This document shows positions 28,747-37,553 of a DNA stretch of 64,000 nucleotides, in pieces. This DNA is from Pseudomonas fluorescens (GTDB lineage Bacteria > Pseudomonadota > Gammaproteobacteria > Pseudomonadales > Pseudomonadaceae). The DNA is taken from contig NZ_CABVIX010000006.1 in NCBI RefSeq assembly GCF_902498185.1, positions 186,001 to 250,000 of the forward strand. The letters run 5' to 3'. The position numbers and the translations under genes were made by a program. Under the pieces are notes generated by a model. It saw only the letters and a program-made list of their open reading frames with translations, did not search any database and was not told where the DNA came from. Every line of letters starts with the position of its first letter. Position 1 is the first letter of the stretch.

Positions 28747-29452
28747 GTAAACCCTGACTAGCTCGAAGTTGAATGAGATATATCCAGCAGTACGCTGGAG
28801 AAAGGGCAGGCGGCATGAACCCTGGCAGGCGGCCACGCGAACGCGGCAAGCCTCCGTTGGAAACTTTTTAGTGTTACTTCATATTCAGCGGCGGTTTACA
28901 TCCGAGACACATGTGCGACAGGAGAGGACCTCCGTCGCGACAGGGCTAAGCGCAACTTCTGCAACGCTTGTTATTTCAGTACCGTTAAAGCTTTCTGTAA
29001 GGTTTTCTACCGAGCGTCCTTGAACTCCCTAGTGTATCGATCTGGCTAAGTGATATCACTTTTCAGTGACAACTTCGTCAACTTTACTAAGGGGTTCTCT
29101 TTCCCGAGCTTTATATCGTCTGGCGATGAAAGACCTTTATTACCGTTCGTCGACTTATAAGATGCGCGTTGAACTACTCAGCGAGGACAGGTTCACGGCG
29201 CCAGGGTCTGGCAAATGGATGGCACCTCGCGCACTTCATCGTGCGGCTGCTCTATCGAGTCTGGCGCTAACGATATACCAAACTTGTCTTTCTCTCGGGC
29301 GGCCAACGCTTGCCTGTTCGCCCGCTTGGCGCTTAGCTAATCGATGGCCTGTCCTCGGCCCACCCGCCGACCCGGCCAGACCCTCTCATCAACCAATGGC
29401 GCGCAGACCGCCCGAGGGATGACGGCCGCGCGGATAACATCAGGTGCACGCC
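28747..29452. other. Gene-free stretch upstream of TPS operon
   Basis: About 700 bases between divergent genes hold no frame with a convincing start or family. From about 28860 to 29170 the composition is visibly richer in A and T than the surroundings. A perfect 14-bp palindrome AAGTGATATCACTT lies at 29048-29061. It probably holds the promoter and regulator sites of the secretion operon, but no exact promoter can be assigned. Confidence 0.5.
29048..29061. promoter_or_regulatory. 14-bp palindrome, candidate operator
   Basis: AAGTGATATCACTT is perfectly self-complementary and lies in the AT-rich part of the long intergenic region, about 300 bases upstream of the tpsB start. It resembles a dimeric-regulator site. 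No cognate factor is known. Confidence 0.35.
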
Positions 29453-30268
29453 ATGAGCACACCCTTGGATCTGAAGGCATTGAAGGCCCGCCAGCAGGCA
29501 GCATGGGCCAGCGGAGACTACGCCGTGATCGGCACAACCTTGCAGCTGGTCGGCGAACGACTGGCCGAGGCCTGCGACCTGCGCTGGGACGAGCAGGTGC
29601 TGGATGTCGCTGCCGGCAACGGCAACGCCACGCTTGCCGCCGCGCGGCGTGGCTGCCAGGTGACCTCCACCGACTACGTGCCGGAGTTGTTGAAGCGCGG
29701 TGAAGAGCGCACGCGGGCCGAACGTCTGAACAATGTGGTATTCCAGGCAGCTGACGTTGAAGCGTTGCCGTTTGACGACCGGACGTTCGATGCAGTGATT
29801 TCGACCTTCGGCGTGATGTTCGCCCCCGACCAGGCACAGGCCGCCAGGGAAATGATCCGGGTATGCCGGCCCGGCGGCAGGATCGGGCTGGCCAACTGGA
29901 CGCCCCAAGGCTTCATTGGCCAGATGTTCAAGACGCTGGGACGCCATGTGCCACCCCCCGCTGGAGCTCTGCCTCCTTCTCGATGGGGGGATGAAGAGCA
30001 ACTGCATCAGCTGTTCGGAGATGCCGTTGGCTCAGTCAACGCAACGCGCCAGCATTTCAACTTCCGCTATCGCTCAGCGGCGCATTTCATCGAGGTATTC
30101 ACGACCTGGTATGGCCCAGTGCACAAAGCCTTTGCTTCACTTGACGGTGACAAGGCCACCGCCCTGGAGAAAGACCTGACCCAGTTGCTCAATGACAACA
30201 ACGTGGCGGGCGCCACCTCGCTGGTGGTGCCCAGCGAATACCTCGAAGTCGTCGTCCGGCGACGCTAA
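29453..30268 (+). CDS. Class I SAM-dependent methyltransferase
   Basis: Encodes 271 residues from the ATG at 29453; a GTG three codons earlier is possible. The SAM-binding motif VLDVAAGNGNATLAAARRG is near residues 45-63, followed by TDYVPELL, DVEALPFDDRTFD and a post-I motif with VCRPGGRIGLANW, as in the UbiE/Methyltransf_11 group. The substrate cannot be told. It stands alone, facing the convergent HlyD-like gene. Confidence 0.88.
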   Translation: MSTPLDLKALKARQQAAWASGDYAVIGTTLQLVGERLAEACDLRWDEQVLDVAAGNGNATLAAARRGCQVTSTDYVPELLKRGEERTRAERLNNVVFQAADVEALPFDDRTFDAVISTFGVMFAPDQAQAAREMIRVCRPGGRIGLANWTPQGFIGQMFKTLGRHVPPPAGALPPSRWGDEEQLHQLFGDAVGSVNATRQHFNFRYRSAAHFIEVFTTWYGPVHKAFASLDGDKATALEKDLTQLLNDNNVAGATSLVVPSEYLEVVVRRR

Positions 30269-30291
30269 GGACAGGCTTCTCGGCCGGCAGA

Positions 30292-31251
30292 TCAATGGAA
30301 CGGGAACAGGTAGTTCATCCACGCCGCCATGCGCAGGAGGATCTTGCGCATGATCGCCACATGGTGGAAATGCTTGCTGTACAGCGCCGCCTGGCCATAG
30401 GCGCCGCCTGGCAGGCGCCCGGCGTATCGGGCGTAGTCCGGGTCGGTGATCTCGATGATCACCGGTACCCGGCCGGGTGGCGGCAGGCCGGTGTAGCTGA
30501 GCAGGGTGCCTGAGGGTTGTATCTGGCCTTCGCCTATGACCGTGATGACATCTTTCACCCGGCCCTTGAACACCCTGCCCGGGATGCCGTCGAACGCGAC
30601 CTCGGCTTCATCCCCCGGAGTGAGGCGCAACAGGCTGTTCTGCCGCATCCACGCGGCGAAATACTGGTCCTCATCGGGAATGAACACCATCGACGGGCGC
30701 AGCGGCAGCTTGCTTGCCATCATCCCGGCGCGCAACGAGACATGGGTGACGAACCCCCGGCTCGGGGCCCGCACCACGGTGTTGTCCAACTCGAATTGGG
30801 CGTTGTCGATCTGTGCCTGCAGGTCATCGACCCGGGCGATGGCCGCTTCCTGCTCACGGCGGGTGCCGAAGTTGCGCTTGATCAGCTCGTTGATCCGGAA
30901 CAGGTCGCCCCGCGCCGCCAGTTGCTGGGCCTTGAGTGACTTGAGTCTGTTCTGGAACGGTTCGGGATCGATGCGAAACAGCACGTCGCCCGGCTCCAGA
31001 CGTGTGTTGGCGCGCACGGGCACTTCGACCACACGACCGGTGACGACCGGGATCACCGGCACCGAGGCGAAGTAGGAGCGCGCCACTTCCGAGTAGGGAT
31101 GGTTGTAGTTCATCAGCAGGATCAGCGTGCCGATCAGCACGATACCGCCCAGCACGGCGGTGGGCACCGTCCATTTGTTCAGCGGGATGCGGAATACCTT
31201 GAAAATGGTCACGCAGATCGCGGAGTAGGTCAGGATCAGCAGCAGGTCCAT
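30292..31251 (-). CDS. HlyD-family membrane fusion protein, YibH-like
   Basis: Encodes 319 residues. Two N-terminal hydrophobic segments are followed by a periplasmic adaptor with a split biotinyl-lipoyl hairpin (VVTGRVVEVPVRANTRLEPGD) and a coiled-coil hairpin (about 100-155). The downstream barrel contains TVVRAPSRGFVTHVSLRAG. It resembles E. coli YibH and lies 3 bases after a DUF3302 (YibI-like) gene, the same pairing as yibI-yibH. No transporter ATPase or RND pump is adjacent, so its partner is unknown. Confidence 0.88.
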   Translation of the reverse strand: MDLLLILTYSAICVTIFKVFRIPLNKWTVPTAVLGGIVLIGTLILLMNYNHPYSEVARSYFASVPVIPVVTGRVVEVPVRANTRLEPGDVLFRIDPEPFQNRLKSLKAQQLAARGDLFRINELIKRNFGTRREQEAAIARVDDLQAQIDNAQFELDNTVVRAPSRGFVTHVSLRAGMMASKLPLRPSMVFIPDEDQYFAAWMRQNSLLRLTPGDEAEVAFDGIPGRVFKGRVKDVITVIGEGQIQPSGTLLSYTGLPPPGRVPVIIEITDPDYARYAGRLPGGAYGQAALYSKHFHHVAIMRKILLRMAAWMNYLFPFH

Positions 31252-31254
31252 CGG

Positions 31255-31608
31255 TCACACCCCGCCGTCGGCACGGGACTCCAGTCCAGCTTGGTCTTCC
31301 AGCCGCTGGACCCGTTGGCGCAACTCGGCCAGCTCCTGTGTGAGCTGCGCTTCACCTCTGCCCACCTGCTTGCCGGCCGCAAACCCCCAGCCCCGATCCT
31401 CGCGGTACAACATCGCCCAGATCCAGAGAAAGGGCCACAACGCATGGAGGGTGAACAGGCTCACCCAACCCGCTGCGTGGATCGCGTCCTGGTGTGGGTG
31501 ATTGCGGTGGACGGCGATTTCATAGGGAATGTCATGCAGCACGATGATGCCGTAGAAAAGGACCAGCGCCGCGAAGATGAGAATGCCGAGCGCAATATGA
31601 TCGAGCAT
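31255..31608 (-). CDS. DUF3302 inner-membrane protein, YibI-like
   Basis: Encodes 117 residues with two membrane segments. The DUF3302 hallmark HDIPYEIAVHRNHPHQDAIH is followed by LHALWPFLWIWAMLY, then a charged C-terminus that could form a coiled coil (AQLTQELAELRQRVQRLED). A GGAGAACG ribosome site precedes the ATG. It is the first gene of the pair with the YibH-like adaptor. The function of the family is unknown. Confidence 0.88.
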   Translation of the reverse strand: MLDHIALGILIFAALVLFYGIIVLHDIPYEIAVHRNHPHQDAIHAAGWVSLFTLHALWPFLWIWAMLYREDRGWGFAAGKQVGRGEAQLTQELAELRQRVQRLEDQAGLESRADGGV

Positions 31609-31739
31609 GATCGTTCTCCTGGAGGAAGGGGTGAGCCTTCACGAGTTGAATCACACGGCTGGCTAAACGAGTTTGGACCCGGCGCACACGGCAGGAGCGT
31701 TGGCTGACAAACGGCATGCAGCTGGTCTTCGGCATGTCC

Positions 31740-32060
31740 TCAGCGAGTCTGCTTCATGTGCGCGCGTACGCACTGGATCAGTTCGAGCAGGCGCTCATCC
31801 TCGACCGGCACCGAGACGTCCACGGTATGCACCCGCTTCGGCTGCTCCTCGGAGATCGTCACGCTATACCGCTGGCAGTCTGCCGAACCCTTGGCTGGCA
31901 GGCAGAGCTCGGCAGGCAACTTGAAAAAGTCCGTGGCTTGCAAAAGATGCCGGATTCTCGATTGCTCCACCGGCGACAACGTGTCCACGTCCAGCCGTGA
32001 CGCCTTGCACAGGCCAGGCAAAAAGGCGATCCCGCCAGTGAGCTTCAACTCGATGTACAT
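31740..32060 (-). CDS. Emfourin-type protease inhibitor
   Basis: Encodes 106 residues from the ATG at 32060, which has a GAGGAG site 8 bases upstream; a GTG at 32069 is the alternative. The start MYIELKLTGGIAFLPG and the tail LLELIQCVRAH match the small protealysin-inhibitor (emfourin) family, which binds M4 metalloproteases of the protealysin type. It follows the protease gene by about a dozen bases, the usual order for this pair. It probably blocks the enzyme inside the producing cell. Confidence 0.85.
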   Translation of the reverse strand: MYIELKLTGGIAFLPGLCKASRLDVDTLSPVEQSRIRHLLQATDFFKLPAELCLPAKGSADCQRYSVTISEEQPKRVHTVDVSVPVEDERLLELIQCVRAHMKQTR

Positions 32061-32073
32061 CTGAGTCACTCCT

Positions 32074-33147
32074 CTAGATGACGATGCCCACGGCGGCCCA
32101 GCCTTCGCTCACCGCCTGGTGCACAGTGCTGTCGATGCCATGCCTGCGTCCCGCGACATCCGCGGTGACCCGGGCGAAGCTGAGGAAGCCGCTGTCTGGC
32201 CTCACGCGTGGGTCCCTGAGCGCGTCGTACCAGATCCTGCCCGCTTTTTCCCAGGCATGGCCGCCGATGCGCGTGGCGATCTGGTAGAAGGCGTGGTTGG
32301 GAATCCCCGAGTTGATATGGACGCCGCCGTTATCCTCGAAGGTACGCACGAACTGGTCCATGTGCTGGGGCTGCGGGTCCTTGCCGATGAGGTTGTCATC
32401 GAAAGCTGAGCCAGGATCGCGCATGGAGCGCAAGGCCTTGCCGTTTATACCGGGCGCGAACAAGCCGACGCCGATCAGCCAGTCAGCCTGATCGGCCGTC
32501 TGACCGAGGGCGAACTGCTTGATCAACGCGCCGAAGACGTCGGCCACGGATTCGTTCAGCGCACCGGACTGATTGAAGTACACCAGTTGCGCCTCATCCT
32601 CGATGACTCCGTGGGACAGCTCATGACCGATGACTTCCAGCGCTATGGTAAAGCGGTTGAACAGTTCACCGTCGCCGTCACCGAAGACCATCTGGGCCGA
32701 ATTCCAGAAGGCATTGTTGTAGTCCTCGCCAAAATGCACCGTCGCATCCAGGCGCATGCCCGCGTCGTCGATGGAGTTGCGGTCAAACACCTGAGCAAAG
32801 AAATCGAACGTGATGCCTAACCCGTCGTAGGCTTCGTCGACGGCCAGGTCCCCCGTGGCTCCTTGCCCTTCAGCGCGGGCGAGGGTCCCCGGCAGCGTCT
32901 GGGTGCCCTTGGCGGTGTAGACGGTACGGCGTTTCTCGAGGCTCTGGGCCAACTGAACGACTCGCTTGGTCTGCTGGATGTTCTGGTTCGAAAGCCGCAT
33001 GGCCCGCAAGGTGTTGTCCACAGCCTTGGTGCGGATGGCGGCCTCGCGCTGCGATTGGGTGCCGTTCCTGGCGATTGAATTGAGAATGTACGGGGGTACC
33101 AGGCAGAAAAACGGGTTTCGGTTTCGGCAATGCGGATGACGACACAT
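32074..33147 (-). CDS. M4-family metalloprotease, protealysin-like
   Basis: Encodes 357 residues from the ATG at 33147. There is no Sec signal peptide; a short propeptide with the PPY motif (18-20) is typical of protealysin-like enzymes. The zinc site HELSH is at 175-179 and the third ligand E199 is in LNESVADVFG. GGVHINSGIPNHAFY follows, as in thermolysin. Such enzymes cleave actin and other host proteins and can leave the cell by a non-Sec route; this is known for Serratia and inferred here. The inhibitor gene follows directly. Confidence 0.93.
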   Translation of the reverse strand: MCRHPHCRNRNPFFCLVPPYILNSIARNGTQSQREAAIRTKAVDNTLRAMRLSNQNIQQTKRVVQLAQSLEKRRTVYTAKGTQTLPGTLARAEGQGATGDLAVDEAYDGLGITFDFFAQVFDRNSIDDAGMRLDATVHFGEDYNNAFWNSAQMVFGDGDGELFNRFTIALEVIGHELSHGVIEDEAQLVYFNQSGALNESVADVFGALIKQFALGQTADQADWLIGVGLFAPGINGKALRSMRDPGSAFDDNLIGKDPQPQHMDQFVRTFEDNGGVHINSGIPNHAFYQIATRIGGHAWEKAGRIWYDALRDPRVRPDSGFLSFARVTADVAGRRHGIDSTVHQAVSEGWAAVGIVI

Positions 33148-33311
33148 GGCAGCTCTCCAGTCCAGACGGCCAGAGGCGTATCCGCCGGGGCATCTGTGGT
33201 CCGAAAGAGAGTTCAGCATAGTGCGCGGTGCGAGCATCGGCCAAGACTTCCGGTCGAAAAACCCGGATAATGCCGGCCTCTTCGCATTGCTCGTTATCAC
33301 GGTGTTCCCGC

Positions 33312-35516
33312 ATGGAAATCAAGGTCAACTTTCTCGACAACCTCCGACTTGAAGCCAAGTTCGATGACTTCACGGTGGTGGCCGATCAACCCATTCGCTA
33401 CAAGGGCGATGGATCGGCGCCGGGGCCGTTCGACTATTTCCTGGCTTCGTCGGCCTTGTGCGCGGCCTACTTCGTGAAGCTGTACTGCGAAACCCGCAAT
33501 ATTCCCACCGAGAACATTCGGCTGTCGCAAAACAACATCGTCGACCCCGAAAACCGCTACAACCAGATCTTCAAGATTCAGGTCGAACTGCCTGCGGACA
33601 TCTCTGCGAAAGACCGTCAGGGCATCCTGCGTTCCATCGACCGCTGCACGGTGAAGAAGGTGGTGCAGACGGGCCCGGAGTTCGTGATCGAAGAGGTGGA
33701 AAACCTCGATGCCGATGCCCAGGCATTGCTGATGCTCGATGCGGATCCAGAGGCGCGTACCTATATCGCGGGCAAGGACCTGCCGCTGGAGCAGACCATC
33801 GCCAACATGTCCGCGATTCTGGCGGACCTGGGCATGAAGATCGAAATCGCCTCGTGGCGCAACATCGTGCCCAACGTGTGGTCGCTGCATATTCGCGACG
33901 CGCACTCACCGATGTGTTTTACCAATGGCAAGGGCGCGACCAAGGAAGGCGCATTGGCGTCGGCGCTGGGCGAGTTCATCGAGCGCTTGAACTGCAACTT
34001 CTTCTACAACGACCAGTTCTGGGGCGAAGACATCGCCAACGCAGCGTTCGTGCATTATCCGAACGAGCGCTGGTTCCAGCCTGGCCGCAAGGATGAGCTG
34101 CCAGCGGAGATCCTCGATGCGTACTGCATGAAAATCTACAACCCCGATGGCGAGCTGCGCGGCTCTCACCTCTACGACACCAACTCGGGCAACGAGGAGC
34201 GGGGCATCTGCTCGCTGCCGTATGTGCGCCAGTCGGACGGCGAAGTGGTGTACTTCCCCTCCAACCTGATCGAAAACCTGTACCTCAGCAATGGCATGAG
34301 TGCCGGCAACACGCTGGAGGAAGCCCAGGTGCAGTGCCTGTCTGAAATCTTCGAGCGCGCGGTGAAACGCGAAATCCTGGAGCGCGAATTCACACTGCCC
34401 GATGTGCCGCCAGAGGTGCTCGCCAAGTTCCCCGGCATCATGGCGGGCATCCAGGGGCTTGAAGAGCAGGGCTTCCCGGTACTGGTGAAGGATGCATCGC
34501 TGGGCGGTGAATTCCCGGTGATGTGCGTCACCTTGATGAACCCGCGCACGGGCGGCGTGTTTGCCTCGTTCGGCGCGCACCCAAGTCTTGAAGTGGCACT
34601 GGAACGCAGCCTTACCGAGTTGCTGCAGGGCCGCAGCTTCGAAGGCCTGAACGATCTGCCCCAGCCCACCTTCGAAGGCTATGCGGTGACCGAGCCGAAC
34701 AACTTCGTGGAACACTTCATCGACTCGAGCGGTGTGGTGTCGTGGCGCTTCTTCAGTGCCAAGGCCGACTTCGAGTTTGTCGAGTGGGACTTCTCTGGCC
34801 AGGGTGAAGAGTCCAATGCCGACGAGGCCGCCACGTTGTTCGGCATTCTCAAGGACATGGGCAAGGAAGTGTACATGGCGGTATACGACCAGCTGGGCGC
34901 AACCGCCTGCCGCATCCTGGTGCCGGGTTATTCGGAAATCTATCCGGTGGACGACCTGATCTGGGACAACACCAACAAGGCGCTGTTTTTCCGGGCCGAC
35001 ATCCTGAACCTGCATCGCCTGGACGACAACGCCCTGCAGTCTCTGGTATCGCGTCTCGAAGAAAGCGAGCTGGACGACTACACCGACATCAAGACCTTGA
35101 TCGGCATCGAATTCGACGACAATACCGCCTGGGGTCAGTTGACCATCCTGGAGCTGAAGCTGTTGATCCATCTCGCCTTGCAGCAGTTCGAAGAGGCGAG
35201 GGACCTGGTGGGCGCTTTCCTGCAGTACAACGACAATACGGTCGAGCGCGGATTGTTCTACCAGGCGTTGAACGTGGTGCTGGAAGTGGTGCTGGACGAA
35301 GACCTCGAACTGGAAGACTACGAAGTCAACTTCCGCCGCATGTTCGGCAACCCGCGGATGGATGCGGCGCTGGGGTCGGTAGACGGCAGCGTGCGCTTCC
35401 ATGGCCTGACGCCGACCAGCCTGAAACTCGAAGGCCTCGACAAGCACCTGCGCCTGATCGAGAGCTATAAGAAACTGCACAGTGCGCGGGCGGGTGCAGC
35501 GACTCCGTCACGCTGA
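33312..35516 (+). CDS. OsmC-YcaO fusion protein
   Basis: Encodes 734 residues from the ATG at 33312. Residues 1-135 are an OsmC-like domain (PGPFDYFLASSALCAAYFVKL). The middle, about 190-560, is a YcaO domain with the ATP-binding elements GKGATKEGALASALGEFIER and LSEIFERAVKREILERE. The last 150 residues are acidic and helical. This matches the E. coli YcaO-type fusion. E. coli YcaO has been linked to ribosomal protein S12 beta-methylthiolation; other YcaO proteins make azolines. No RiPP precursor or dehydrogenase lies nearby, so the housekeeping role is favoured. Confidence 0.93.
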   Translation: MEIKVNFLDNLRLEAKFDDFTVVADQPIRYKGDGSAPGPFDYFLASSALCAAYFVKLYCETRNIPTENIRLSQNNIVDPENRYNQIFKIQVELPADISAKDRQGILRSIDRCTVKKVVQTGPEFVIEEVENLDADAQALLMLDADPEARTYIAGKDLPLEQTIANMSAILADLGMKIEIASWRNIVPNVWSLHIRDAHSPMCFTNGKGATKEGALASALGEFIERLNCNFFYNDQFWGEDIANAAFVHYPNERWFQPGRKDELPAEILDAYCMKIYNPDGELRGSHLYDTNSGNEERGICSLPYVRQSDGEVVYFPSNLIENLYLSNGMSAGNTLEEAQVQCLSEIFERAVKREILEREFTLPDVPPEVLAKFPGIMAGIQGLEEQGFPVLVKDASLGGEFPVMCVTLMNPRTGGVFASFGAHPSLEVALERSLTELLQGRSFEGLNDLPQPTFEGYAVTEPNNFVEHFIDSSGVVSWRFFSAKADFEFVEWDFSGQGEESNADEAATLFGILKDMGKEVYMAVYDQLGATACRILVPGYSEIYPVDDLIWDNTNKALFFRADILNLHRLDDNALQSLVSRLEESELDDYTDIKTLIGIEFDDNTAWGQLTILELKLLIHLALQQFEEARDLVGAFLQYNDNTVERGLFYQALNVVLEVVLDEDLELEDYEVNFRRMFGNPRMDAALGSVDGSVRFHGLTPTSLKLEGLDKHLRLIESYKKLHSARAGAATPSR

Positions 35517-35526
35517 CAGCGTGGAC

Positions 35527-35554
35527 AAAAAAGCACCTTCGGGTGCTTTTTTTT
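35527..35554 (+). terminator. Rho-independent terminator after ycaO-like gene
   Basis: The stem AAAAAAGCACC / GGTGCTTTTTT with a TTCG loop is followed by a T-run, 11 bases past the stop. The A-run on the other side makes it potentially bidirectional. Confidence 0.92.
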
Positions 35555-35753
35555 GTGTGGTCATCCCCATCGGCTGATGCTGTTCACCGAAAATTCAGGA
35601 GGGCTGGCGAGAAGATCGCACTGCTATAGTGGCTCGGTATCTCGGACTCCATCAGCTGTCGTAGCTCGCAGTTCCCCGGTCCTGGCGAGCCCGGCACGAC
35701 CTCATGAACCGCCGACTTCGGTCGCGCCGCTTTCAACCTGCAACGAGTGAATT

Positions 35754-36380
35754 ATGTTAACGCTGGAACAATTCTCGGGTTTTCTGATTGCCGCACTGCT
35801 CATCACCGCTACGCCAGGCCCGGACAACCTGATGGTACTGGGGATGGGGATATCCAAAGGCCGCAAGCAGGGGATCGCGTTTGGTCTCGGTTGTGCGATG
35901 GGTTGCCTTAGCCATACGCTGCTGGCGGTCGTGGGCATCAGCGCGCTGATCGCCGCCTCGACCCTTGCATTCACTCTGCTCAAGGTAGTGGGAGGGCTTT
36001 ATCTGATCTGGCTGGGCTACAACGCCTGGCGCAGTTCCGGCGTGGTGAACGTGAATGCGGTTGGCCCCCTGGAAACGTCCTTGACCCGACTGTTTTTCAA
36101 AGGCTGCATCGCCAATGCCATCAACCCCAAGGTGGTTTTGTTTTTCTTGTCCTTCCTTCCTCAGTTCGTGGTCGCTGACCGCGGCCAGGTCGGTGCTCAG
36201 CTCGCAGGACTTGGCCTGATCTTCACCGTTCAAGCCGCTATCCTGTTCAGCGTGCTCGGTTACTTCTCAGGGAGCATTGGCCAATGGCTGAGCCGAAAAC
36301 CAAAGGCCGGCCTGATCCTGGACCGAGTGGCCGGCACAGTGTTCATGGGACTTGGTTTGAAACTCATCTTTTCTCGATAG
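35754..36380 (+). CDS. LysE-family amino-acid exporter
   Basis: Encodes 208 residues with about six membrane segments, the usual size. Family features are ATPGPDNLMVLGMGISKGRKQG near residue 20 and CIANAINPKVVLFFLSFLPQFV near 120. It probably exports an amino acid or related metabolite (RhtB/LysE group); the substrate is not readable. It stands alone, followed by a terminator-like hairpin. Confidence 0.93.
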   Translation: MLTLEQFSGFLIAALLITATPGPDNLMVLGMGISKGRKQGIAFGLGCAMGCLSHTLLAVVGISALIAASTLAFTLLKVVGGLYLIWLGYNAWRSSGVVNVNAVGPLETSLTRLFFKGCIANAINPKVVLFFLSFLPQFVVADRGQVGAQLAGLGLIFTVQAAILFSVLGYFSGSIGQWLSRKPKAGLILDRVAGTVFMGLGLKLIFSR

Positions 36381-36422
36381 ACAGCTGCGGACCTGAGTTT
36401 TTCCGCGAAATACCCGCTTGGG

Positions 36423-36446
36423 AAAAGGCCTGTGGCTAGGCCTTTT
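36423..36446 (+). terminator. Terminator hairpin after LysE gene
   Basis: AAAAGGCCT and AGGCCTTTT form a 9-bp stem around a 6-base loop, about 42 bases beyond the stop, followed by CGTTATTT. It is a plausible rho-independent terminator with a modest U-tract. Confidence 0.7.
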
Positions 36447-36587
36447 CGTTATTTCCCACAGGAGGTCTAGAACTTTTCTTTATTAAGCGGTCTATGTGGA
36501 TGAGCCAGTCTGATGTCCAGCGCAAACCTGCGGGTTTGAGCCGCCAGATGGCCACACGTCCAACTGCCATAGAGGTTGCCTTCGCTC

Positions 36588-36986
36588 ATGAAATTCCATG
36601 ATCCCCGGAGAGTGCTCTTCGCCCTGTTCGCGCTTGCGGCAATGGGCTCGGCATCAGCAACACAGATCAAGACTCCAGCGCACACTGACATCACTCAAGT
36701 CGCGGTCATTGGGTCACCCGTTCACAGTGTCGGAAATCCTTGGCCAACCCTCGCCACTCCTCGTGATGCCCAGATCACGCCGTTGGTTGCTCATGAAGAT
36801 CGAGACTGGCATGACGATCGCCGGCATGATCGTAGGGCCGATTGGCGCCGAGACGAGTGGCGCAGGGAGCAATGGCGTAGGGAACAAGCCCGCCGAGAAG
36901 CCGATCGCCGCCGCGATTGGGAACGCCACCATGATCGGCGCATGGGTCATCGTCACGAGGATGAGCGTCGTTACTATCGTCGCTAG
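36588..36986 (+). CDS. Small exported Arg/Asp/His/Trp-rich protein
   Basis: Encodes 132 residues from the ATG at 36588. A signal peptide (VLFALFALAAMGSASA) is followed by a neutral part. From about residue 68 to the end there is a tract built almost wholly of arginine, aspartate, glutamate, histidine and tryptophan in RRDW/WRRE-like units. I do not recognise a defined family. Such low-complexity basic/acidic tails are likely disordered and may bind nucleic acid, metal or envelope polymers. That is speculation. Confidence 0.7.
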   Translation: MKFHDPRRVLFALFALAAMGSASATQIKTPAHTDITQVAVIGSPVHSVGNPWPTLATPRDAQITPLVAHEDRDWHDDRRHDRRADWRRDEWRREQWRREQARREADRRRDWERHHDRRMGHRHEDERRYYRR

Positions 36987-37045
36987 TGTGAAGCTGTTCG
37001 AAGGAGTTTAATCTCTTCCAACAGCTCTTCATGAGGTGTAAGACG

Positions 37046-37528
37046 ATGACGACCAGCAAAAACACGATATGTCTGTGGTATGACGGCACTGCCCTGGATG
37101 CTGCAACGTTCTACGCCCAGACGTTTCCGGACAGCGCAGTAGGTGCCGTTTATCGTGCACCGGGCGATTATCCTGCGGGCAAGGAGAACGACGTGCTCAC
37201 CGTCCAGTTCACGGTGATGGGCATCCCATGCCTCGGGCTGAACGGAGGGGACGCGTTCAAGCATGACGAAGCTTTTTCGTTCCAGGTTGCGACGGACGAC
37301 CAGGCCGAGACTGACCGCTTGTGGAATGCGATCATTGATAACGGCGGCCAGGCGAGCGCATGCGGCTGGTGCAAGGACAAGTGGGGGGTGTCGTGGCAGA
37401 TCACCCCACGTGTTCTGACCACCGCGATCGCCAGTCCTAACCGGGCAGCGGCCAAGCGAGCGTTCGAGGCGATGATGGGCATGCAAAAGATCGATATCGC
37501 TGCAATCGAAGCTGCGCTGAAGGGTTGA
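37046..37528 (+). CDS. VOC/PhnB-like protein (3-dmu-9_3-mt domain)
   Basis: Encodes 160 residues from the ATG at 37046, with GAGGTG 7 bases upstream. The pattern ICLWYDGTALDAATFYAQTF, then PCLGLNGGDAFKHDEAFSFQ and CGWCKDKWGVSWQI, is that of the PhnB-like branch of the vicinal oxygen chelate fold. Many members bear misleading 3-demethylubiquinone methyltransferase names but have no shown activity. No functional link to its neighbours is evident. Confidence 0.9.
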   Translation: MTTSKNTICLWYDGTALDAATFYAQTFPDSAVGAVYRAPGDYPAGKENDVLTVQFTVMGIPCLGLNGGDAFKHDEAFSFQVATDDQAETDRLWNAIIDNGGQASACGWCKDKWGVSWQITPRVLTTAIASPNRAAAKRAFEAMMGMQKIDIAAIEAALKG

Positions 37529-37553
37529 CCTGCGTGGGCCAAGTCACTCAGCC

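Noticed and set aside
29066..29422. 118-codon frame in the gene-free stretch
   Set aside because: No ribosome site, odd composition and no family; it stops just before the methyltransferase gene.
33312..35516. YcaO gene as part of a RiPP (azole peptide) cluster
   Set aside because: No precursor peptide, cyclodehydratase partner or flavin dehydrogenase is nearby. The OsmC fusion fits the housekeeping E. coli-type protein.
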